Below, in pieces: positions 50,595-57,755 of a stretch of 64,000 bases of DNA. Below the pieces are notes generated by a model. The model was not told the origin of the DNA. It worked only from the letters and a program-made list of their open reading frames with translations, and made no database searches. The stretch covers positions 1 through 64,000 of the forward strand of contig NZ_CAESCM010000015.1 in assembly GCF_903166585.1 (NCBI RefSeq), written 5' to 3'. Within the stretch, counting starts at the first letter, position 1. Each line of letters begins with the position of its first letter. Position numbers and translations under genes: made by a program. Source of the DNA: Pedobacter ghigonis. Lineage in GTDB: Bacteria; Bacteroidota; Bacteroidia; Sphingobacteriales; Sphingobacteriaceae.

Positions 50595-51358
50595 TAACGA
50601 TTATCCTTTTTAACCTGTTTTTTGTACTGTTTGTAGTTGCCATCATGGTTTACATCAAAAAATACAAAGAGCGGAAGAGAGAATATTTGAATGAAATAAA
50701 AATTGCCAACGAAATACACCAGAAAGAGCTTTTAAGTACACAGTTAGAAATACAACAGGCCACCATGCAGCAGATTGGTCGCGAGCTGCACGATAACATC
50801 GGACAAAAATTAACCCTGGTAAGCCTTTATACCCAGCAGCTTGTGCACGAAAATAAAGTGCCGCAAGCCAGTAACCGGATAGAGCAGATTTATCAGATTA
50901 TCAACTCATCGCTGCAAGATTTAAGAAGTTTATCGAAAAATCTAACTAATGATAACATAAGTGAAAATGAAATTGTAACTTTAATACAGGAAGAAGTAGA
51001 CCATATAAACGCTTTAAAAAAATGTAAGGTATCTTTTGAACATGATTTTGAGCATATCGATCTGGAGTTTGTGAAAAAGAACGTATTGTTAAGGATAACG
51101 CAAGAGTTTCTTCAAAACAGCTTAAAACATGCACAATGCAATAATATTAGCATTCAGTTAAAATCAGCTGCAGACGTTTTTTTAACGCTAAAAATACAGG
51201 ATGACGGAATGGGGTTCGATTTTGACAACCTTACTTCTGACGGTATTGGATTAAAAAACATGAAAAAAAGAGCCGAAATTATCGGTGGAGAATTCAATTT
51301 AACAAGTAAACCAAACTCAGGCACGGAACTTACTATTATTTTAAATGGCCCGGTATGA
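50573..51358 (+). CDS. Sensor histidine kinase, NarL-partner (HisKA_3) type
   Basis: From the ATG at 50573 the protein has 261 residues. It has one N-terminal helix (LLITIILFNLFFVLFVVAIMVYI), a coiled coil and the dimerisation/phosphoacceptor region IGRELHDNIGQKLTLVSLY with His at about 73. The HATPase has VLLRITQEFLQNSLKHAQCN (N box), DDGMGFD and GIGLKNMKKRAEIIGGEFNLTSKPNSGTELTI. The absence of a long sensor domain suggests that the upstream membrane protein supplies the input. Its stop overlaps the regulator's start by 4 bases (ATGA). Confidence 0.9.
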   Translation: MGKTELLITIILFNLFFVLFVVAIMVYIKKYKERKREYLNEIKIANEIHQKELLSTQLEIQQATMQQIGRELHDNIGQKLTLVSLYTQQLVHENKVPQASNRIEQIYQIINSSLQDLRSLSKNLTNDNISENEIVTLIQEEVDHINALKKCKVSFEHDFEHIDLEFVKKNVLLRITQEFLQNSLKHAQCNNISIQLKSAADVFLTLKIQDDGMGFDFDNLTSDGIGLKNMKKRAEIIGGEFNLTSKPNSGTELTIILNGPV

Positions 51359-51987
51359 AAAAGACAATCGTTATTGTTGATGATCATATCCTGATTGCCA
51401 AGGCACTTCAGGGCATTATAGATAATTTCAAAGATTTTGAGGTTATTTATGTTTGTGAAAATGGAATGGAGCTGATTAAAAACTTCGAAAATAGCAACAA
51501 AATCCCCGATATTTTACTGCTGGATATCAGCATGCCTGTTATGGATGGCTTTGAAACCGTAACCTGGGTAACGGCAAACCATCCTGAAGTAAAAGTAATG
51601 GCCCTGAGCATGCAGGGAGAAGAAAAAAGTGTAATAAAAATGGTAAGCAATGGTGCAAAAGGCTATCTGCTCAAAAATGCGCACCCGGTTGAACTTGAAA
51701 ATGCGTTGACCAAATTAAATATCAATGGATTTTTTTATCCGGATTGGGCATCAAAAATTATCTTCTCCAGTCTCAATAAAACGAATGAGGTGGAAATCAA
51801 AATTTCAGACCGCGAAAAAGAATTTTTAAAATACACGGTTACTGAGCTTAATTACAAAGAAATAGCCGATAAAATGTTTTGTAGTCCGCGTACTGTTGAA
51901 AGCTATCGCGATCAGCTATGTGAAAAACTGGAACTCAAAACCCGCGTTGGCCTGGCCGTTTTTGCCATTAAGAATGGATTTGCTTAA
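51355..51987 (+). CDS. NarL/FixJ-family response regulator
   Basis: The 210-residue regulator has a receiver domain (IVIVDDHILIAKALQG, phospho-Asp57 in DILLLDISMP, Lys in GAKGYLLKNAHP) and a LuxR-type helix-turn-helix (ISDREKEFLKYTVTELNYKEIADKMFCSPRTVESYRDQLCEKLELKTRVGLAVFAIKNG). The phosphorylated protein would bind DNA as a dimer. It is coupled to the kinase through an ATGA overlap. The GGTTAA repeat region follows, and no terminator is obvious. Confidence 0.95.
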   Translation: MKKTIVIVDDHILIAKALQGIIDNFKDFEVIYVCENGMELIKNFENSNKIPDILLLDISMPVMDGFETVTWVTANHPEVKVMALSMQGEEKSVIKMVSNGAKGYLLKNAHPVELENALTKLNINGFFYPDWASKIIFSSLNKTNEVEIKISDREKEFLKYTVTELNYKEIADKMFCSPRTVESYRDQLCEKLELKTRVGLAVFAIKNGFA

Positions 51988-52004
51988 GAAGATGGTTAAC
52001 TGTA

Positions 52005-52188
52005 TGAACTGTAGAATTGGTTAATTGTATGAACTGGTTAACTGTTTAATTGTAATTGATCAATAGGTAAACCTACAGTTAACCGATTTAAACAGTTAAC
52101 CAATTAACCTTAAAAATTCGACAATAAGTAAACCTGCAGTTAACTGATTTAAACAATTAACCGATTAACCATAAAATTAACCAGCTAA
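52005..52188. repeat. GGTTAACTG-type repeats with inverted copies
   Basis: Words such as GGTTAACTGTATGAACTG, GGTTAATTGTATGAACTGG and then inverse ones (CAGTTAACCGATTTAAACAG, AACCAATTAACC) follow one another, so the segment can fold as a long hairpin. It is the same family as 2341-2653. It fills the gap between the regulator and the GDPD gene. Confidence 0.85.
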
Positions 52189-52236
52189 GCACCTAACAAC
52201 AATTCCATTTTACCTCTTCCATCTTCCATTTTTTCC

Positions 52237-52244
52237 TACTTTTG
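52237..52244 (+). promoter_or_regulatory. Candidate -7 element, TACTTTTG, for the GDPD gene
   Basis: Exact match to TAnnTTTG, only 4 bases before the ATG at 52249. This suggests a transcript that starts at or within the start codon. No good -33 TTTG is seen. Confidence 0.5.
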
Positions 52245-52248
52245 AACC

Positions 52249-53169
52249 ATGAAATTTCATTATTTGCTATTTGTGGTTATTGTTGCGCTTTTTGCTTCAT
52301 GCAAACCTGAAGAAAAAAAGCATCAGTACATTAAGTTTAATACAACAAACGATTTATATCAATTTTTAAACTGGTCGCCCGAACGCCGTTTTCCGTTAAT
52401 TAGCGCCCATCGTGGTGGTCCAATGCCAGGCTTCCCTGAAAATTGCATCGAAACTTTTGCCAATGCCACTACCTATAACCCCATGGTTATTGAATTTGAT
52501 ATTGCTTACAGTAAAGATTCGGTGATGGTAATTATGCACGATGATAACCTCGACAGAACTTCTACAGGCAAGGGGCCGATTGGCAATTACACTTACGAAG
52601 AACTGAAGGCATTTAACCTAAAAGATGATGCCGGGCAAGAAACAAAATTTAAGATCCCAACATTAGATAGTGTGTTAAGCTGGAGCAAGGGAAAAGTATT
52701 GTTAACAATCGATTTAAAGAAAGGAGTATCTTACGCCAAAGTAATTGAAAAGGTAAGGCAGTATAAAGTAGAAAGCAATTCGATTATCATTACCTATACC
52801 GCTAATCAGGCTCAGGAAGTACATCGTTTGGCTCCCGAATTAATGATTTCGGCTTCGGTACAAAAGAAAGCAGAATTGAAGCGGTTAAATAACATGGGCA
52901 TTCCAAATAACCGGATTGTAGCTTTTATTGGGGTTACAGCGCCCGATAAAGCCTTGTACCAATACCTGCACAGTAAAGGTATTACAACGATTTTAGGCAC
53001 TATGGGTAATATCGATAAAAGTTCGCTCGCAAACCCGGCTAAAATGGTTTATTATCACCTCAGTAACAATGGTGCCGATATTTTATCGTCAGATAATATT
53101 GCACAAGCTGCTGAGCAATTGGATAAATTAAGGTACAATAAAAAGTTAAGTTCTGCTTTCATCTTTTAA
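52249..53169 (+). CDS. Glycerophosphodiester phosphodiesterase, lipoprotein
   Basis: The 306-residue protein has a lipoprotein signal (MKFHYLLFVVIVALFASC, lipid Cys about 18). The GDPD TIM barrel shows ISAHRGGPMPGFPENCIETFANA (catalytic His and Arg), VIEFDIAYSKDSVMVIMHDDNLDRTSTGKG (metal-binding Glu/Asp and second His) and the segment LLTIDLKKG. It hydrolyses glycerophosphodiesters to glycerol 3-phosphate and the alcohol at the envelope. It has its own -7 element immediately before the ATG. The following gene, gldA-like, has a separate promoter. Confidence 0.92.
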   Translation: MKFHYLLFVVIVALFASCKPEEKKHQYIKFNTTNDLYQFLNWSPERRFPLISAHRGGPMPGFPENCIETFANATTYNPMVIEFDIAYSKDSVMVIMHDDNLDRTSTGKGPIGNYTYEELKAFNLKDDAGQETKFKIPTLDSVLSWSKGKVLLTIDLKKGVSYAKVIEKVRQYKVESNSIIITYTANQAQEVHRLAPELMISASVQKKAELKRLNNMGIPNNRIVAFIGVTAPDKALYQYLHSKGITTILGTMGNIDKSSLANPAKMVYYHLSNNGADILSSDNIAQAAEQLDKLRYNKKLSSAFIF

Positions 53170-53218
53170 CTCCAAAATTTAGCTTTCAGCTTCGGTTTAT
53201 TAGCTTTCAGCTTTATTC

Positions 53219-53249
53219 TTTGAGCTTAATCTCCAGTTCATTACCTTTA
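53219..53249 (+). promoter_or_regulatory. Candidate Bacteroidota promoter of the gldA-like gene
   Basis: TTTG (53219-53222), 19 bases, and TACCTTTA (53242-53249) match the -33/-7 consensus with the last base changed. The ATG lies 15 bases beyond. Confidence 0.65.
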
Positions 53250-53264
53250 CCGATAACATAAATA

Positions 53265-53972
53265 ATGAGTATTTCAGTTAAAAACCTTTCCAGGCATTAC
53301 GATAAACAAAAAGCAGTCGATTCGATTAGTTTTGAGGCCAGGCCGGGCCGTATTCTGGGATTTCTGGGACCAAATGGTGCGGGTAAATCTACTACCATGC
53401 GCATGCTTACAGGTTACCTGGAGCCAACTTCCGGAACAGCAGAAATATCGGGCAAGAACATTTTGACAGAAGCAATTTCCGCAAAAAAACACATAGGCTA
53501 TCTTCCTGAAAATACACCACTTTATAGCGATATGTATGTAAAAGAATTTTTAAGCTTTGTAGGCGAAACCTATGGCTTAACTAATTTGGCTGCAAGGGTA
53601 GATGAGGTGATTAAAATGGTGGGGCTAACACCCGAACAGCATAAAAAAATCGGGATGCTATCAAAAGGGTATCGCCAACGCGTGGGACTGGCGCAGGCCA
53701 TTATCCACAATCCTGAAGTTTTAATCCTCGATGAACCTACTTCAGGCTTAGATCCAAACCAGCTGGTCGATATCAGACTGCTCATTAAATCGCTTGGGGC
53801 TGCTAAAACCGTGGTTATTTCTACACACATTATGCAGGAGGTAGAAGCCATTTGCGATGATATCATCATTATCAATAAAGGTAAAATTGTTGCCAACGAT
53901 TCGCTTGAAGGGATAAAGAAAACATACGGAGGCCTTTCGTTAGAAGAAATTTTTAGAAAACTTACTGCTTAA
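53265..53972 (+). CDS. gldA: ABC transporter ATPase, GldA-like
   Basis: The 235-residue ATPase has Walker A (GPNGAGKSTTMRMLTG), signature LSKGYRQRVGLAQA, Walker B (VLILDEPTSGLDPNQ) and H-loop STHIM. The Tyr/Glu-rich stretch YLPENTPLYSDMYVKEFLSFVGETYGL resembles GldA of gliding bacteria. The GldA of Flavobacterium is about 300 residues, so this one ends about 60 residues earlier (..SLEEIFRKLTA). It probably powers the GldF/GldG membrane parts encoded at 57.0 kb. The transporter is required for gliding in Flavobacterium, while many non-gliding relatives keep it too. Only 4 bases separate it from the barrel gene downstream, and four barrel genes lie between it and gldF. Confidence 0.8.
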   Translation: MSISVKNLSRHYDKQKAVDSISFEARPGRILGFLGPNGAGKSTTMRMLTGYLEPTSGTAEISGKNILTEAISAKKHIGYLPENTPLYSDMYVKEFLSFVGETYGLTNLAARVDEVIKMVGLTPEQHKKIGMLSKGYRQRVGLAQAIIHNPEVLILDEPTSGLDPNQLVDIRLLIKSLGAAKTVVISTHIMQEVEAICDDIIIINKGKIVANDSLEGIKKTYGGLSLEEIFRKLTA

Positions 53973-53976
53973 TTTC

Positions 53977-54525
53977 ATGCTTGTAACCAAAATCAAACTC
54001 ACTTTAATTATCGCTCTGGGCTTAATCCCTGCATTATTGAAAGCCCAAAATGTCGCTAACATTGGCATTGGTGGAGAAATCGGATTACCTTCCGGCAACT
54101 TCGCAGGTGTATCAGCGGTTGGGCTGGGGGCATCTGTAAAGGCTGATTTGCCTGTTGCAAATAATTTAGCCCTGAGTTTAAATGCAGGCTATATCAATTT
54201 TTTCGGTCGTCGAAACCAGGTTCTCCAGGTTCAGGATTTAAGCTACGCACCTGCAAAAGCAGGGTTAAAATACTGGTTAAGCGAAGGCTTTTATGCCGAA
54301 GGCCAACTGGGTGTTGCTTTACCGCTAAGCAGCGGACTAAAAACATTGTTTGCATGGTCGCCAGGTATAGGAACCCAGTTTAGGCTTTCAGGAGAAAATA
54401 AACTCGATTTGGGCATAAGGTACGAGGGGTGGACAGGTAAGCGCGATAGCAATCTGATTGCCGCAAATACCATCAACACCAAAGGATTTGCAGGGCTAAG
54501 ATTTGCTTATGTTTTTGGTCTTTAA
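53977..54525 (+). CDS. Small outer-membrane beta-barrel protein
   Basis: The 182-residue protein has a signal peptide (MLVTKIKLTLIIALGLIPALLKA, then QN). Alternating strands follow: GGEIGLPSGNFAGVSAVGLGASVKADLPV, LALSLNAGYINFF, AGLKYWLSEGFYAEGQLGVALPL, PGIGTQFRL, DLGIRYEGWTG and the closing FAGLRFAYVFGL with a terminal aromatic. This is an eight-stranded barrel of the OmpW/OMP_b-brl kind. It starts 4 bases after gldA and could be co-translated. It is closely similar to the following gene in layout (for instance GIRYEGW). Confidence 0.85.
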   Translation: MLVTKIKLTLIIALGLIPALLKAQNVANIGIGGEIGLPSGNFAGVSAVGLGASVKADLPVANNLALSLNAGYINFFGRRNQVLQVQDLSYAPAKAGLKYWLSEGFYAEGQLGVALPLSSGLKTLFAWSPGIGTQFRLSGENKLDLGIRYEGWTGKRDSNLIAANTINTKGFAGLRFAYVFGL

Positions 54526-54744
54526 GCGGTGTATCCAGGCTCATTTTCCCTAAAAATATACAGTGCTTTTTAATCTTCTAACCTAATTACAACTTTTTAG
54601 AATAAAAATAGTATTGTGCTAATTAATTGTAGGTCAATTGTTTGTGTTTTGTTTTTCGCTTTTTAGAAATTGTTTGTAACGTTTTTGGCGTAATTATTGT
54701 CTATAAATGCAAAATAATTAACGAACAAATAATCTAAAAAACAC

Positions 54745-55284
54745 ATGAAAAAGTTATTACTTTCTTTAGTAATGGTTGCAGGCTTAGGCTTCGCAGCTTC
54801 AGCTCAAACAGAAGGAGCAGTAAACAAAATTAGCGTAGGACCAGATTTCGCTTTGCCAATTGGAGATTTCGGAGATGTCTACAATTTAGGCTTTGGCGGT
54901 TCAGTTCAAGGTGAGTTAAATGTTGCTAAATCTTTAAATTTAACTGGATCGGCAGGATATTTATCTTTCTCTTACAAAAAAGAATACAAGGACGCTTTTA
55001 AAGCGCTAGGTGCAGACCTTAAGAATGAAGGTGCTATTCCGGTAAAAGTTGGTGCTAAATATTATTTTGGTGGAAATTTTTACGGTGCTGGTGAATTAGG
55101 TGCTGCTTTTGGTACTGGAGAGGGATCGAGTACAGCTTTTGCATATTCTCCAACTTTAGGTGCATCTTTTTCTGTAGCTGATAAATCAAGTATTGATTTA
55201 GGCATACGTTATGAAGGTTGGGCAAGAAATGGTTCTACCTCATCATTTATTGGCATCCGTGCTGCTTTTGCATTCGGTTTATAG
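54745..55284 (+). CDS. Small outer-membrane beta-barrel protein, paralog
   Basis: The 179-residue protein has a signal peptide (MKKLLLSLVMVAGLGFAASA) and a barrel like the previous one: SVGPDFALPIGDFGDVYNLGFGGSVQGELNV, LNLTGSAGYLSFSY, VGAKYYFGGNFYGAGELGAAFG, SPTLGASFSV, SIDLGIRYEGWARNG and the terminal FIGIRAAFAFGL. The shared DLGIRYEGW and the strand order show that the two are paralogs. It has its own AT-rich leader (about 220 bases) and a hairpin terminator downstream. Confidence 0.87.
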   Translation: MKKLLLSLVMVAGLGFAASAQTEGAVNKISVGPDFALPIGDFGDVYNLGFGGSVQGELNVAKSLNLTGSAGYLSFSYKKEYKDAFKALGADLKNEGAIPVKVGAKYYFGGNFYGAGELGAAFGTGEGSSTAFAYSPTLGASFSVADKSSIDLGIRYEGWARNGSTSSFIGIRAAFAFGL

Positions 55285-55304
55285 TAAAAACCTATAACAC
55301 ATTT

Positions 55305-55333
55305 AAAAGCCTCCAAGCAATTGGGGGCTTTTT
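55305..55333 (+). terminator. Rho-independent terminator
   Basis: The stem AAAGCCTCCAA / TTGGGGGCTTT (one G-T type mismatch) is followed by a T-run, 20 bases after the barrel stop. Confidence 0.8.
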
Positions 55334-55466
55334 CGTTTACAGGAATTTATTTTTTTAAATATTTTAACTATCAAATTAGTTTATTTATCATTGTGGCGTT
55401 TTATTTGTCAATCAGGCAAGTACACGGAAAATAAAAACAACTCTAACAAACTTTCTCAAAAAACAG

Positions 55467-56120
55467 ATGAAAAAATTAGTATTATCTTTATTAACAGTTG
55501 TAGGTTTAAGTACTGCAGCTTTAGCTCAAAGTACACCGGTTAAATTTGGTTTAAAAGCAGGCGTTGCTTTTCCCAATATGACTTTCTCATCAGGTAGTGC
55601 ATCATTTAGTTATGATACCAAAACCTCTTATTACGTAGGTGGAACAGTAGAATTCCAATTATCGGATTTGGTTTCTATTCAACCTGGATTAACTTTTACC
55701 GATAAGGGAACAAGAATTAACAGCAGTAGTTTTGGTTTTGATAACGATGACTTTTTTAGTGATATTGATGCCACATTAAACTTCAAATATCTTGAAGTGC
55801 CTGTTAATGCCCTTGTAAATTTCAAAGTGGCCAATTCGGGTAAATTATTTGTTGGCGCAGGCCCTTATTTTGCTTATGCTTTAAGTGCTAACGCTAAAAT
55901 GGGATCGGAAAAAGAGAAAATCGAATTTGAAGATTCGGGCTTTAAACGTACCGATTTCGGATTAAATTTCCTTGCCGGTTTTCAGTTAAATAACGGTTTA
56001 AATGTTCATGCCGGTTATGGTTTGGGTTTAAGCAATATGGCTGACGACCAAGAAGCTCAAGATTTTAATGCTTCAATCAAGCATAAATTATTTACAGTTG
56101 GATTGGGTTTTTCTTTTTAA
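55467..56120 (+). CDS. Porin-family outer-membrane beta-barrel
   Basis: The 217-residue protein has a signal peptide (MKKLVLSLLTVVGLSTAALA). The barrel includes VKFGLKAGVAFPNMTF, YYVGGTVEFQLSDLVSIQPGLTFTDKG, LNFKYLEVPVNALVNFKV, KLFVGAGPYFAYALSANAKMG, FKRTDFGLNFLAGFQLNNGLNVHAGYGLGLSNM and a terminal LFTVGLGFSF. This is the OMP_b-brl_2 pattern ('YLEVP' and 'R.DFG'). Function is unknown. It is the third barrel gene of the cluster and similar to the fourth. Confidence 0.9.
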   Translation: MKKLVLSLLTVVGLSTAALAQSTPVKFGLKAGVAFPNMTFSSGSASFSYDTKTSYYVGGTVEFQLSDLVSIQPGLTFTDKGTRINSSSFGFDNDDFFSDIDATLNFKYLEVPVNALVNFKVANSGKLFVGAGPYFAYALSANAKMGSEKEKIEFEDSGFKRTDFGLNFLAGFQLNNGLNVHAGYGLGLSNMADDQEAQDFNASIKHKLFTVGLGFSF

Positions 56121-56132
56121 ACTTACAATATT

Positions 56133-56161
56133 AAAAAGCCTCCTAATTTTGGAGGCTTTTT
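56133..56161 (+). terminator. Rho-independent terminator
   Basis: The stem AAAAAGCCTCC / GGAGGCTTTTT, with a 7-base loop and a T-run, lies 13 bases after the stop. Confidence 0.85.
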
Positions 56162-56193
56162 GCATATTAATAGCTTTCATCAATCTATACCTC

Positions 56194-56862
56194 ATGAAAA
56201 AAATAGCTTTATTCTTATTTGCATTAACATTTGGCTTAGCGGTATATGCACAGCAGAAACCTGTGCCGATTTCGGTAAAAGCTGGTATCACATTCCCGAA
56301 AATTAAAACACTTCCAGATGCTGATGCGTTGAAAGGTCCTGCCATTGATGAAAGTAATATCAATACATCTTTCTATTTAGGTGCTACGGTAGACATAGCT
56401 CTGGGCAAAAATATTGTATTCCAACCAGGTTTTTCTGTTACAGGTAAAGGTACCAAAGCAACATACGTTAACTTTAAGGGAAATAGTAACTCATCTGGTA
56501 AAATCAGCCTACTGTATTTTGAGATACCAGCCAACGCAGTTAAATATATTCCAGTCGGAAAAAATAAAATATTTTTTGGTTTAGGTCCGTATTTAGGTGT
56601 CGCGTTATCCGGAACAGCCAGGTATACATTGATAAATAATGATGTTATAAAGGCCGATAAAGAAAATATCAGGTTCGGTTCTGACAAAGACTTTAAACGC
56701 CTTGATTTTGGTGGAAATGCCCTGGCAGGATTTCAATTAAGTAATGGATTAAATATACAAGCTGGTATTAGTGCCAGTGCAGTTAAAATTTCCAATTCGA
56801 AAGATGTTTATTTGAATGCTAAAAATCTGGTATATACAGTCGGATTGGGTTTTTCTTTCTAA
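56194..56862 (+). CDS. Porin-family outer-membrane beta-barrel, paralog
   Basis: From the inner ATG at 56194 the protein has 222 residues; the frame before that runs across a terminator. The signal peptide MKKIALFLFALTFGLAVYA is followed by VSVKAGITFPKI-like strands, FYLGATVDIALGKNIVFQPGFSVTGKG, LLYFEIPANAVKYIPVGKNKIFFGLGPYLGVALSG, FKRLDFGGNALAGFQLSNGLNIQAGISASAV and a terminal VYTVGLGFSF. Strand patterns ('GKG', 'FKR(T/L)DFG', 'NGLN(V/I)', 'VGLGFSF') match the upstream gene, so the pair arose by duplication. Confidence 0.9.
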   Translation: MKKIALFLFALTFGLAVYAQQKPVPISVKAGITFPKIKTLPDADALKGPAIDESNINTSFYLGATVDIALGKNIVFQPGFSVTGKGTKATYVNFKGNSNSSGKISLLYFEIPANAVKYIPVGKNKIFFGLGPYLGVALSGTARYTLINNDVIKADKENIRFGSDKDFKRLDFGGNALAGFQLSNGLNIQAGISASAVKISNSKDVYLNAKNLVYTVGLGFSF

Positions 56863-56882
56863 ACTGTTTAAAAAATAATGAT

Positions 56883-56914
56883 AAGCCTCTTGATGAAAAT
56901 CGGAGGCTTTTTTT
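56883..56914 (+). terminator. Rho-independent terminator
   Basis: AAGCCTC pairs with GAGGCTT, with a 13-base loop and a run of seven T. It lies 20 bases after the stop of the fourth barrel gene. Confidence 0.8.
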
Positions 56915-57029
56915 GTATAATGTTATGGGTGATCAAGCTATTTACATCATCTATAAGCCATCAACTATAAACCAATAACCAGGCTAAGCCAACGAAAAAA
57001 ATCCTTAACTTCGGCATTTAAATTTAACT

Positions 57030-57755
57030 ATGTACGCAGTTTTTAAACGCGAGTTATTCAGTTTCCTCAGTTCGATGGTGGCTTACATTACCATTGGTGT
57101 TTTTTTGTTGGTTTCGGGACTTTTACTATGGGTATTTCCCGATACATCAGTTCTGGAGTACGGCTATGCCGAACTCAACGGCTTTTTTAGCCTCGTTCCT
57201 TATTTGTTCATGTTCCTGATCCCGGCCATCACTATGCGCGCCTTTGCCGAAGAAAGGAGGGAAGGTACCTACGAGCTTTTGGTTACGCGTCCCATTCAAC
57301 TCTGGCATATTATCGCTGCAAAATACCTTGCTAGTTTGGTACTGGTTCTGTTTGCATTAATCCCAACAATAATTTATTACTACAGCGTTGCAAAACTGGG
57401 TTTCCCCGAAGGTAATATCGATTCCGGTTCGGTAATTGGATCGTACATTGGCCTGTTTTTACTTGGAGCGGCATTTACAGCCATCGGCATTTTTTCATCG
57501 TCACTTACTAAAAACCAGGTTATTGCTTTTGTAATTTGTGCCGCTTTGTGTGCATTTGCCTTCCTCGGCTTCGATTATACCAGTCAGGTTAGCGTATTTA
57601 AAGCTATCGAAAGCCCGATTACTAACTTAGGCATCAACCAGCATTATACCGCCATTAGCCGTGGTGTTTTAGATACAAGAGATTTGATTTACTTCATCAC
57701 CTTCTCCGCTTTGTTTTTATTTTTTACCAGGTTAATGATGGGAGGGAAGCGATAA
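57030..57755 (+). CDS. gldF: Gliding-type ABC transporter permease GldF
   Basis: The 241-residue permease has six helices: MVAYITIGVFLLVSGLLLWVF, LVPYLFMFLIPAITMRAF, LASLVLVLFALIPTIIYYY, VIGSYIGLFLLGAAFTAIGIFSS, VIAFVICAALCAFAFLG and LIYFITFSALFLFFTRLMM. The EERREGTYELLVTRPI loop is the ABC-2 'GTxELLLxxPV' signature. It forms the membrane part of the GldAFG transporter and overlaps gldG by one base (TAATG), so the two are translated together. A near-consensus -7 (TAAATTTA) lies directly upstream. Confidence 0.92.
   Translation: MYAVFKRELFSFLSSMVAYITIGVFLLVSGLLLWVFPDTSVLEYGYAELNGFFSLVPYLFMFLIPAITMRAFAEERREGTYELLVTRPIQLWHIIAAKYLASLVLVLFALIPTIIYYYSVAKLGFPEGNIDSGSVIGSYIGLFLLGAAFTAIGIFSSSLTKNQVIAFVICAALCAFAFLGFDYTSQVSVFKAIESPITNLGINQHYTAISRGVLDTRDLIYFITFSALFLFFTRLMMGGKR

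Noticed and set aside
56068..56193. Upstream start of the fourth barrel gene
   Set aside because: The frame overlaps the previous gene and its terminator. The ATG at 56194 gives a normal signal peptide.
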